A stretch of 64,000 nucleotides of DNA from Emticicia sp. C21 (lineage in GTDB: Bacteria > Bacteroidota > Bacteroidia > Cytophagales > Spirosomataceae): assembly GCF_003418935.1 (NCBI RefSeq), contig NZ_QVMT01000003.1:434001-498000 (forward strand), read 5' to 3'. A model generated the notes under the pieces. It saw only the letters and a list, made by a program, of their open reading frames with translations, was not told the DNA's origin and did not search any database. Positions 7,506-16,300 of the stretch are shown piece after piece (position 1 is the first letter of the stretch; each line of letters opens with the position of its first letter). The translations under genes were made by a program, and so were the position numbers.

Positions 7506-8978
7506 ATGCTCAGAATTATACTAACTGCCCTTATGCTGTTTCCTCTTTTCGGAATCGCCCAATCGGGCACTGTGGCTACCGATGGGGTATATGTACCCCG
7601 ATTATCAACCGTCCAACGTAATGCTATAGCGACTCCTGTAAACGGACAAATGATTTATAATACCGATGATAATTGCTTTAATCTGTTTCAGAAAGATACG
7701 TGGCAAAAATTGTGTGGTATGAACATGGAGGTAACTACAAATGATGACTGGGTCAGAAAAGGTGATTTTGGGACTACCCGCGTAGGTGCTGTGGGGTTTT
7801 CGATAGGTAGTAAAGGTTATGTTGGTACTGGTGCCAGTACTATGAGTGGTACTTCCCTGGCTGATTTCTGGGAGTATAATCCTGTTACGGATGTCTGGAC
7901 ACAAAGAGCTAACTTTGGTGGTGGTGGCCGTAAGGATGCTGTTGGGTTTTCAATGGGTAATAAAGGTTATGTTGGCACCGGAGGTACGTCAGATTTCTGG
8001 GAGTATAATCCTGTCACTAATGTATGGAGATCAAGGGCAGCTGTTGGAGGTGGTGCAAGGTCTGGTGCTGTTGGCTTTTCAATAGGTAATAAAGGTTATA
8101 TCGGCACAGGAAGCAGTAAGGAGGATTTCTGGGAATATGATACAACTGCTAATGCCTGGAGCCAGAAAGCCAATTTTGGCGGAGGTACCCGGACCAATGC
8201 TGTCGGTTTTAGCATTGCCAACAGAGGCTATATAGGTACCGGCATTAGTGGTACTACCAAAAAAGTGGATTTCTGGGAATATGACCCGATTGCTAATAGC
8301 TGGACTCAGAAAGCTAATTTTGGCGGAACTGCCCGAACGGGTGCTTCCGGGTTTTCTATTAATAATAAAGGATATATTGGCACAGGAAATGTTGGTTTAG
8401 CTAATGATGTAGTCCCTGAAAATGATGTATGGGAATATAGCCCTTCCTCCAATTCCTGGACAGTTAAAAGTAGTTTCTGGCGCACAGGTAGAATTGATGG
8501 TGTTGGCTTTTCGATAGGCAATAAAGGGTATATGGGATTAGGATACGATCTTGATCGTAGTGATGACCCCTATGTAACAAAGGATTTCTACGAGTATACT
8601 CCTAACATAACCAGTCTATCTATCGATGGTAATCTAAGTATAGGAGGATTGCTGAATAGCCCTGATTTTATAGCTCCTACCTTGCTCAATAGCTGGGTGA
8701 ATTTTGGCAGCGGCTATTCAACAGTTGGCTATTATAAAGACAAAGAATCGGTAGTGCATCTGAAAGGTTTTATTAAAGGTGGTACTACCACCCAGAATAC
8801 CGTTTTATTTACACTTCCCTTTGGGTATCACCCTTCTGAAACCAGAGTTTTTACGGTAGCAAGTGGAGATGGTACATTCGGAAGGGTGAATATCACCTCT
8901 CTTGGGTCGGTTCAATTTTATAGCGGTGTAAATACTTATCTGAGCCTTGACGGGATTTCTTTCAGGGCTGAGGAATAG
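7506..8978 (+). CDS. Exported kelch-repeat protein with tail-fibre-like C terminus
   Basis: A secreted protein of 490 residues when started at the ATG at 7506, which gives a good signal peptide (MLRIILTALMLFPLFGIAQ); an in-frame GTG at 7470 would add 12 residues before it. After a short head (VYVPRLSTVQRNAI, NGQMIYNTDDNCFNLFQ) there are six kelch-type repeats of about 48 residues, each with GFSIGNKGYIGTG followed by DFWEYDP...W.QKANFGG, predicted to form a beta-propeller. The last 100 residues (SWVNFGSGYSTVGYYKDKES, then LFTLPFGYHP) resemble carbohydrate- or receptor-binding tips of phage tail fibres. Likely a surface adhesin or binding protein; the ligand is unknown. Confidence 0.75.
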   Translation: MLRIILTALMLFPLFGIAQSGTVATDGVYVPRLSTVQRNAIATPVNGQMIYNTDDNCFNLFQKDTWQKLCGMNMEVTTNDDWVRKGDFGTTRVGAVGFSIGSKGYVGTGASTMSGTSLADFWEYNPVTDVWTQRANFGGGGRKDAVGFSMGNKGYVGTGGTSDFWEYNPVTNVWRSRAAVGGGARSGAVGFSIGNKGYIGTGSSKEDFWEYDTTANAWSQKANFGGGTRTNAVGFSIANRGYIGTGISGTTKKVDFWEYDPIANSWTQKANFGGTARTGASGFSINNKGYIGTGNVGLANDVVPENDVWEYSPSSNSWTVKSSFWRTGRIDGVGFSIGNKGYMGLGYDLDRSDDPYVTKDFYEYTPNITSLSIDGNLSIGGLLNSPDFIAPTLLNSWVNFGSGYSTVGYYKDKESVVHLKGFIKGGTTTQNTVLFTLPFGYHPSETRVFTVASGDGTFGRVNITSLGSVQFYSGVNTYLSLDGISFRAEE

Positions 8979-9006
8979 GGGTTTATTAATAAAGGTACCG
9001 GTTGGG

Positions 9007-9050
9007 TGTAGGGGTTCAAAGACCAGGCGTCCCCATCTTGAACCCCTACA
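9007..9050. terminator. Long hairpin between convergent genes
   Basis: Arms TGTAGGGGTTCAAAGA and TCTTGAACCCCTACA (one bulge) around a loop reading CCAGGCGTCCCCA. It lies between the kelch gene and the convergent LysR gene and could terminate either. The loop resembles that of the hairpin at 40121. Confidence 0.55.
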
Positions 9051-9070
9051 TGCACCGCACGTTGCTTTAA

Positions 9071-9092
9071 TTCCCATTTAGGGGCTAGGGGC
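9071..9092. repeat. Family-C GC-rich repeat overlapping the LysR stop codon
   Basis: TTCCCATTTAGGGGCTAGGGGC, a diverged CCCC.TTTAGGGG palindrome. The TAG stop of the LysR gene (9087-9085 on the minus strand) is part of it. Confidence 0.45.
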
Positions 9093-9984
9093 GCTTTTTC
9101 ATTGCAAATCTCCTGAAATTTTCGGGTAACCGACCAATTACACCCTGCGGATGCACAAAAAAGAAATATCGTTCTATCTCAAAATCATTGAGTTCCACTA
9201 TCTGCAACTCTTCATTTTTGAGCTCTTTAGTAATGGCGTGTATCGACAAAAAAGAAAAGCAATTGGTAGTGAGCAGAAAATTCTTGATGCTTTCAGTGCT
9301 GGCTAAAACTACTTTCACATGCAACTCGTGCATACCGATTCCTATTTTCATCAGGGCTTTTCTGATGACCTCATTCGTTCCCGAGCCTTGTTCTCTTAAT
9401 ACGAAATCTACTTCTTTCAATAATTCAGCATTTACCGGATTATTATTTGCCACCAAAGGATTGCCGTGACGGGTAACCAACACCAGTTCATCTTTCAAAA
9501 ATTCTTCATATTTCATGGAGGCATTATCAGATAAGCCCTCAACAATGCCTAAATCAATCTCTTTTTGTTGTAGCCATTCTTCTACTTGTTTAGAATTGCC
9601 GTGTAGGGTCTTTATCTTAATTGAGGGGAATTGGGTATGAAAATCAGCCAGAATTTCGGGGATAATATAGTGTGAGATAGTGGTACTTGCGCCCAGACGT
9701 AGCTCTCCGGCTGTTCGTCCATCCAGAATATCCAGATTTTCATTCAACTGGTCATAGATTCCCTGTAATTGTTGGGCATAATTGAAGAGCAGTTGTCCGG
9801 TTTCACTTAATACCAATCGGTTACCGTTTCGCTCAAAAAGGTTTCGTCCGGTCTGTATCTCCAGTTCATGTATATTTTTACTGACGGCAGGCTGAGAGAT
9901 ATTGAGGTCTTGTGCTGCCTTTGTAAAATTAAGATGCCTGGCCGCTGCCATAAAAACCGACATTTTGAAGTCAATAGCTATCAT
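9085..9984 (-). CDS. LysR-family transcriptional regulator
   Basis: A 299-residue DNA-binding regulator. The N-terminal winged helix is clear (FMAAARHLNFTKAAQDLNISQPAVSKNIHELE, residues 11-42, then LFERNGNRLVLSETG). A substrate-binding domain begins near residue 90 (GELRLGASTTISHYIIPEILADF). This resembles CysL/YwfK-like members, but the effector and targets cannot be told from sequence. The stop codon lies inside a family-C palindrome (9071-9092). The only gene nearby in the same direction is a small membrane-protein ORF 61 bp upstream. No divergent target gene is adjacent, which is unusual for LysR genes. Confidence 0.9.
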   Translation of the reverse strand: MIAIDFKMSVFMAAARHLNFTKAAQDLNISQPAVSKNIHELEIQTGRNLFERNGNRLVLSETGQLLFNYAQQLQGIYDQLNENLDILDGRTAGELRLGASTTISHYIIPEILADFHTQFPSIKIKTLHGNSKQVEEWLQQKEIDLGIVEGLSDNASMKYEEFLKDELVLVTRHGNPLVANNNPVNAELLKEVDFVLREQGSGTNEVIRKALMKIGIGMHELHVKVVLASTESIKNFLLTTNCFSFLSIHAITKELKNEELQIVELNDFEIERYFFFVHPQGVIGRLPENFRRFAMKKRP

Positions 9985-10045
9985 TGATGCTTTTGGTATG
10001 AATTACGGCTCTATTTACAGCACATTAGTCGTAGTTCCAAATTAT

Positions 10046-10252
10046 CTAAACAAAATTGGTATCTGCCAATGCCAAAAGAGACTGTTTCGGGCTTACATTA
10101 ACTTTTGCATTTTCAGACACAGGAGCATCTTTCCAGTATATTCTCGATAATAGAAATAAGCCCAGTATTGATAAAAATGAAACCAGTAAAAACAATATAG
10201 TCATATATTTGAGTAGTAACGGCTGTTCGGTGCTTATATTTTCGTTGTTCAT
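10046..10252 (-). CDS. Possible small single-pass membrane protein
   Basis: A 68-residue reading frame with one strong hydrophobic segment (YMTILFLLVSFLSILGLFLL, residues 16-35) followed by a polar tail with basic and acidic residues. It resembles no family known to me. It points the same way as the LysR gene 61 bp downstream. Support is limited to the amphiphilic layout and its position in an otherwise empty stretch, so it may be spurious. Confidence 0.4.
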   Translation of the reverse strand: MNNENISTEQPLLLKYMTILFLLVSFLSILGLFLLSRIYWKDAPVSENAKVNVSPKQSLLALADTNFV

Positions 10253-10554
10253 TGTGCAATCGTTTTATGCAACAAAAGTAGGTTTTTAATAGGTAGCATT
10301 AAAAGGATAGTTTTTGATTGTCGATAACTAAAGGTTATGGAATTTGAGCATTTTAGGTAGAAAACGAGGTGAGATGTAAAAGTATAGTAGTGGGGTTTAT
10401 AGGGAAAGGGTGCGTTTAAGTAGAGGGTATTGTAAGGTCGAAAGTTCTTGCAAGGAAAGAAAATATGCCGAATAATCAATTTTTTTTGCTAAAGGGAGAT
10501 TTATAATTACTTTTCAAGGCTGTTAGAATTATTAACCTTTATACCCCAAATTCA
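10253..10554. other. Intergenic region, 302 bp
   Basis: An AT-rich stretch separating divergent genes. A minus-strand open frame here (10249-10479) has no domain, unusual composition and no start context, and was not accepted. Nothing else is recognised. Confidence 0.4.
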
Positions 10555-11178
10555 ATGAAAAAACTTCTCTTTCTTTTCGCTATTGCTATTATTCTCAATG
10601 CCTGTAAAGGCGATCAGGGGCCACAAGGCCCCCAGGGAGCACAAGGTGCACAAGGCCCTGCAGGGGCAAACGGAGCCAAAGGTGATACCGGGCCTGCGGG
10701 TCCAACAGGAGCTGCAGGGGCTACTGGCATGACGGGAGCTACAGGAGCAACTGGTGCACAAGGTGCTACGGGGCCCCAAGGACCAGCCGGGGTAAGTGCT
10801 CCTACTGCGAGGTATTATGATTATACTTTGATCTGGGAAGGGAACATCCCAAGTTCTAAGGAAGATTTTAAAATTCCTAATTTTAAGCCTAATTCAGAGT
10901 ATGCAATTACATATGTATTGGGTTCTTCATTAATAGAACAGTTACCGCTTGTCAATAAAGCCGTTTTCGAAGCAAATGGTACTACTATTAATATAGTAGA
11001 TATGAGCGCTACTTATGGCAGTTCTGGGCTTACTTTTATAGATGAATGGAGATATAAAGAAAATGGCCCATCAAGTTATAAATTTAGAACAGTGATAGTC
11101 CCAATGGTAGCAGGTGCAAGACTACCTGCTAATACACCTTACGAAACATTAAAATCTTTATACAATCTGCCTGATTGA
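10555..11178 (+). CDS. Collagen-like repeat lipoprotein
   Basis: A 207-residue exported protein. The signal [17 protein letters not shown] gives a lipobox with Cys17. It is followed at once by about twenty uninterrupted Gly-X-Y triplets (residues 19-80, such as [29 protein letters not shown]), predicted to trimerise as a collagen-type triple helix without hydroxyproline. The remaining 125 residues form a globular part with no recognised domain ([13 protein letters not shown] to SLYNLPD). Probably anchored by its lipid with the triple helix as a stalk. The next feature is a strong terminator, so it is likely monocistronic. Confidence 0.85.
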   Translation: MKKLLFLFAIAIILNACKGDQGPQGPQGAQGAQGPAGANGAKGDTGPAGPTGAAGATGMTGATGATGAQGATGPQGPAGVSAPTARYYDYTLIWEGNIPSSKEDFKIPNFKPNSEYAITYVLGSSLIEQLPLVNKAVFEANGTTINIVDMSATYGSSGLTFIDEWRYKENGPSSYKFRTVIVPMVAGARLPANTPYETLKSLYNLPD

Positions 11179-11199
11179 TAATGATAAACATGTTTTTAA

Positions 11200-11235
11200 A
11201 CGCCAAAAGCCTTGAAGATTCAAGGCTTTTGGCGT
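11200..11235 (+). terminator. Terminator hairpin (GCCAAAAGCC family, copy 1)
   Basis: Perfect 17-bp stem ACGCCAAAAGCCTTGAA / TTCAAGGCTTTTGGCGT with a 2-base loop, 21 bp after the collagen-like gene. Confidence 0.75.
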
Positions 11236-11343
11236 AAAATCAAAGTTACCTGACTCAACCAGACCTTCTTCTAGGTAGCGACATATTCTTCTCCAAAAAC
11301 ATTAACATTTCATTAACCTTGTTCTATAGTAAAAATTGATAAG

Positions 11344-11366
11344 TTTGTTTAAATCCTTTAAACAAA
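11344..11366. promoter_or_regulatory. Inverted repeat directly before the propeller gene start
   Basis: Perfect arms TTTGTTTAAA and TTTAAACAAA with a 3-bp centre, ending 7 bp before the GTG start at 11374. It could be an operator or an mRNA hairpin covering the start region. Confidence 0.4.
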
Positions 11367-11373
11367 TATAAAT

Positions 11374-12381
11374 GTGGTAAAACTTATACACCTCTATACT
11401 TTAATACTGGTTGTTTCCGGCAATGTGTGCAAAGGACAAAAACAACAAAAAAGTTATTATCCGACCGAGCCTGAAACCAAAGAGATAATCACTTCACACG
11501 GTCCTTTGGGTATCGTACGTAATATCAAGCAGGATAAAAAGGGCCATATCTGGATTGCAGCCTTTAGTGGTATTTTTCGATATGATGGGAAATCGTTTAC
11601 CAATATCACAAGTGATGTAAGTTCTGCCCGTTTTTTCGATGTTTTAGAAGATAAAAAAGGAAATCTCTGGTTCGCTTCTGTTGGTTCGGGGGTTTATTAT
11701 TACGACGGTAAATCTTTTCAGCATTTTACAACTAAAGAGGGGCTTATGAGTGATGTGATTACTCATATTTATGAAGATAAAAGTGGCAATATCTGGTTTG
11801 GCGCTAGCCGTTGGGACGGAAAATCTTTTCAGAATTTTAAGCCAAATGAAGGATTGCCTGATGGCAATGATGACAATAATGATGTTAATTCTATTATTGA
11901 AGACAAAACAGGGAAGTTCTGGTTTGCTACAAGGGGTAAAGTCTTTACTTATGACGGAAAGAAATTTACTGTCGTTACCCATAATGGCAAATCTTTTTCG
12001 AATACCCGTACGATAATTGAAGATAAAAAAGGTGATATCTGGTTGGGTGGTGAAGCTGGCCTATGGCGATATAGCGATGGTGCATTCACCAATATTACGT
12101 ATAATTCGGTTGGATATGTCTACGAAGATAAAGATGGAAACATCTGGACAAGTTCTCAACCTGATTATAACGGAACCGATAGGTGGGCAATTGCTCGATA
12201 TGATGCAAACACCTTGTCTGAACCAAAGCCAACTGTAACTGATATCATGGCAGAATATGAAGATTATAAAAACCTGTTTTTTGGGATTTTAGTGGCAAAT
12301 GATGGAAGTGTCTGGTTTGGCTCTTTAAATGGGGTGTTTCGGTATGATGGAAAGAATATCGTTGCTTTTACCGACAAATAA
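11374..12381 (+). CDS. Exported two-component-regulator-type beta-propeller protein
   Basis: A 335-residue protein made of about seven Reg_prop blades with the consensus EDK.GNIWFG....F.YDGKSF (for example near residues 53-75, 92-115 and 133-152). Such blades usually form the periplasmic sensor of hybrid two-component systems. Here the protein stops after the propeller, with no membrane helix or kinase, so it is a free-standing exported propeller. The N terminus (VKLIHLYTLILVVSGNVCKGQ) is a signal peptide; the GTG start at 11374 is the only good one because the overlapping ATG at 11372 is out of frame. A family terminator follows at 12400. Confidence 0.8.
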   Translation: MVKLIHLYTLILVVSGNVCKGQKQQKSYYPTEPETKEIITSHGPLGIVRNIKQDKKGHIWIAAFSGIFRYDGKSFTNITSDVSSARFFDVLEDKKGNLWFASVGSGVYYYDGKSFQHFTTKEGLMSDVITHIYEDKSGNIWFGASRWDGKSFQNFKPNEGLPDGNDDNNDVNSIIEDKTGKFWFATRGKVFTYDGKKFTVVTHNGKSFSNTRTIIEDKKGDIWLGGEAGLWRYSDGAFTNITYNSVGYVYEDKDGNIWTSSQPDYNGTDRWAIARYDANTLSEPKPTVTDIMAEYEDYKNLFFGILVANDGSVWFGSLNGVFRYDGKNIVAFTDK

Positions 12382-12399
12382 CTTTGGATGCATTATAAA

Positions 12400-12438
12400 A
12401 ACGCCAAAAGCCTTGAATCATTCAAGGCTTTTGGCGTT
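12400..12438 (+). terminator. Terminator hairpin (GCCAAAAGCC family, copy 2)
   Basis: Perfect 18-bp stem AACGCCAAAAGCCTTGAA / TTCAAGGCTTTTGGCGTT with loop TCA, 18 bp after the propeller gene. Nearly identical to the hairpin at 11200. Confidence 0.75.
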
Positions 12439-12638
12439 AAATCAGAGCTGTTCTGCCCAATCGGTTCTTCAACTGCACAGCGGCACATCCTTTTCCAACA
12501 GTTTTACATTCACTTAACATCTTTTTACAAGCCTTTTTCTAAAACCAAAGACAAATCTTGTAGGTTTGTTGAAATACCTGATGCATGGGTAATGGCGAAT
12601 CTACGTATAAATTAGTACCACTTTTAAAAGACAATTAC

Positions 12639-13226
12639 ATGCGATTATTGTTTTTCAACCTGTTCATCCTGACAAGCTTCTTTGCCCTTGGTTCATGTAA
12701 TACTTCAACAAACAAAGGCTTATCTGGTATCTCAACAATTCCTACAGACACAGCTAAAGGTATCATTATCAAGCATAGTTTACCAAGAGGCAATATATAT
12801 AATGACCCTGCCGGAAAGCACTTCGCATATGGCGTATTCTGGGCTAGTGTTATTAATAAAACGGCAACTCCGATAGAATTAACGATGAATTTTCCTGCAG
12901 ATTCATTCGCCATTTCTGGTCAGCCTAAAGATTATGTGAAGTTTTTTCTTCCTCCGGGCACCATGACACCTGAAAAAGAATCTGTGTATGACTATGGTCT
13001 AACGACTTTAAAATCTTTTTTAGACAAACACTTCCATGAACCAAGCCAACTGAAAACAACCATTAAACCTAAAGAGGAGTACCGTTTTTATATTGCGGTG
13101 GTCTCTAAGGAGGGTTATAATGGGGCGGTAAGAGCGGAACTCGTTTTAAAGGAGCAGAATCTTTTTTATAAAATTAATATGCTTGATTCATTGCTCCCGT
13201 GCGGAAGTATTGTTTTTAAGAAATGA
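12639..13226 (+). CDS. Putative lipoprotein of unknown function
   Basis: A 195-residue protein when started at the ATG at 12639, which places a lipobox at FFALGSC with Cys20; an in-frame ATG at 12585 would add 18 non-signal residues. The mature part has no recognised domain. It shows a beta-rich pattern (KHFAYGVFWASVINKTATPIE, SVYDYGLTTLKSFL, YRFYIAVVSKEG), suggesting a beta-sandwich that could sit in the periplasm or on the surface. It follows a terminator, so it likely has its own promoter. It converges on the long surface-protein gene 122 bp downstream. Confidence 0.65.
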   Translation: MRLLFFNLFILTSFFALGSCNTSTNKGLSGISTIPTDTAKGIIIKHSLPRGNIYNDPAGKHFAYGVFWASVINKTATPIELTMNFPADSFAISGQPKDYVKFFLPPGTMTPEKESVYDYGLTTLKSFLDKHFHEPSQLKTTIKPKEEYRFYIAVVSKEGYNGAVRAELVLKEQNLFYKINMLDSLLPCGSIVFKK

Positions 13227-13348
13227 GTAAAGGGAAACGCTCAACGATAGCAATTCGATTTTTGGTTTATTAAGATTTAAAAAATAATCGTTCTGAAATT
13301 CTTATCTGGCCGCAATAGATGTCAGACATAGATTACGGTTTTGCAATG

Positions 13349-16300
13349 CTAATTACAAGCCTTTATTTCTGCCTTAAAGACGCTGTTTTTCTCTGCCACA
13401 AAACCCGGCTTTAGTACAATCGTCTGGCCTGCCTGAAAACTTACATTGGCAGAAGGTGAATAATTAGGGTCACCGATTTTCTTAGCTGATTCTATCGTAT
13501 TTAGCGCTTTAATGAGATTGAAACCAGTAATTATGTTTGTATTGATTACTACAGTCTGACTTGCGATAGATACATCAACGCTTGAGGCTCCACCTGTGCT
13601 ACACTGAGCAATGTAAGTGGTAGTGGTACTTGGGCTTACCGAAATTGATGTTCCTGTCTGGCTGCTGTTACCAAAAAACCAGGTAACTACGCCACTGCAC
13701 CCGCTTGCACTAAGGGTGGTTGAACCGCCAGGACAAATCAAAGGTTTAGCCGGTGTAATGATAATAAAACCCTGGCCGCCACAATTATCGGCTTGTGAAA
13801 TGGTAATATTGGCCTCGGTACTGAAGCAGCCCATATCAGACATACAATAGCCTTTATAGGTACCAGGTGCACTTACTATCCGGATCACTTTGCTCAAAGG
13901 ATTAGATGGAATATTGGTTTGCACTTGTTCAGTGCTCCAGTAAAAAGCATCAGCTACCGACTCGCACTGGCCTGTCAGTAAAGAAAAATCACCCTTACAG
14001 ATTGCATTGTTATTGGCTGTAATGTTTGCTATTGGTTTAGGATTCACATATACATAGAATACATCAGATGAATCGCTACTACAACCATCAAACCTTGCCA
14101 AAGCTCTGTAGCCTTTACTTACAGTAGGAGAAACATTGACAGACTGACCGCTCAGGCCGCCAGACCAATGATAGGTAGTCTGGCCTGAACCACTGATAAT
14201 GGTAGCTGTAAGCACTATTGCTACGCCAGGGCATATCTCATTGATACCGTTGATAACAGGTGTATTTGGTTTAGCCTTTATTACTACCTGGTTAGTGAGT
14301 ACTCTATCGCTGATACAGGTACCATTGACACATTCGACAACATAAGTTGTATTTTCTTCCGGGCTAACTGTTAGAATATTACCACTACCAATGCTTGTAA
14401 CAGAACTTGCGGTGCCACCACTTGCAGAGATATACCAGTTTACAGTGCCTATGGCGCAAGTAGCAGTTAAATTGATGCTCTCTCCAATACAAATGGTTGT
14501 TATATTTATTGCTACACCAGTTGGTGCAGTGGGTTGTGCATTAACTGTTACTTGATTTGTAGCAACTCTGCTACTTAAACACTCTCCATTTACACAGGTA
14601 GCATAGTAAGTTGTATTTTCAATTGGGCTTTGTATAAGTGCGTTACCTGTGCCAATGGGTACTCCGCCAGTAGCCTGCGTATACCAGTTAATAAATCCAA
14701 TAGAACAGGTAGCAGTTAGGGAAACACTGGAGCCGCTACATATAAGAGTTTTATCAACCGCAACATTCGACGGAGCATCCGGCTGCAACAAATATACTAT
14801 ATGGCTGGTCGCCACTCTTCCTGATTCACAAATTCCATTCAAGCAAGCAGCATAATATGCACCGGATTTGGTAGGGGTATATACAAAGTCATTCGCCGTC
14901 CCGATAGTTGTTCCACCTGTGGCCTGGTTATACCAGACAATGCTTCCGCTAGCGCAGGTAGCACTTAGAGTGATGCTGGTACCTGAGCAAACAACTATAC
15001 TACTAACAGAGACATTCGTTGGTTGCGAAGGTATACTATGAGCTGATACTGGGTTGGTAGCAATACGATTACTTGCTATACTACCAATTTCACAAGATGC
15101 ATAGTAGGTAGTCTGTGACGTTCTGATGTAACTCAGATTATTACCTGTGCCTATAGCTGTTCCGCTGCTGGAATCTATGTACCAAGTAATGGTTCCGACA
15201 GCACAAGTAGCGGTAAGCACAACAGGCGTACCACTGCAAACAGCTGTGGCACTGACAGCCACCCCTGTAGGATTTGTAACTGTAAGACTATTGACGAAAA
15301 AACCACCGAATCCGGTAGTGGCAAAACTCACTTCCCAACGGTTATCCGTACTATTCCATACAATATCTGTATCTTCTGGGTTAATGGTAATGATGCTACC
15401 ACTGTAAGTACCAGGCAGACCTGTTCCATCAGATGAGTATCCACTTCTCCTTTCAATCAGCAAATTGCCAATACCTATAGCATCACTGCTATTGACCGGA
15501 AGTTTAAGAGTATTGGCTGAAGTGGCTGCATTATAGGCATCAAATTCAGCCTGGCTGAAATAAAGTGTTACCATACCAGTAAGCTCAAGGCTTACAGATT
15601 CCGGTTTGATTTCGTAATGGCGTTTCACAAAACTATCCGGCGTTGTCGGCTCTATCCAGACAGTGGTTTCAATGTTTCCGTTTACAGGGTTTGCGCCCGT
15701 TGCCGTGACCTTGCTGATAAGGTAATTGAAGATATCACAATTGCAGGTTGTGGTGGTGTTATGAACCTGAGAATTAAACGTACTTGTCTTGGTTGTTTTG
15801 TTCACAGCAGGATTTGTATCAATACAGTTTCCAATACTCCAGAGTTCGTTACCATAGGAAACATTGTCTGCTACGCCACTGGCAGTAAAATATAGTTTAC
15901 CATTGACATTAACAAACTGACTGGGCATAGAACCCGTAATTCCCGGGTTAATGTCTTTCATGAGCTTGGTGCCTGATGTTGTGCCGTCACTTTTCCATAA
16001 TTCAGAGCCAAGAGCACTGTCATTTACCACCAGATACAACTGACTACCAGCGCTGTCTGAATTTTTTGTCAGTAATTCTATTCCCGGATAAAAATCTTTA
16101 ATCATTACCGTTTCGCCAGAAGTTTCATCTATTTTCCACAAAGCCACCCCGCCATTATATTCAGCTGTAAAATATAAAGTATTATTCAGAATGGTAAGAA
16201 AACCTGGATTTGAGCCTGTACTTCCGGCAATTATGTCTTTTACAATTGCTGTTCCGGTACTATCGCTTTTCCATAATTCGCGGCCATAGTCAGGGTCATA

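Noticed and set aside
10249-10479. Minus-strand frame rich in Pro, Tyr and His upstream of the collagen-like gene
   Set aside because: It overlaps the start of the better candidate at 10046-10252 and has composition expected of non-coding DNA.
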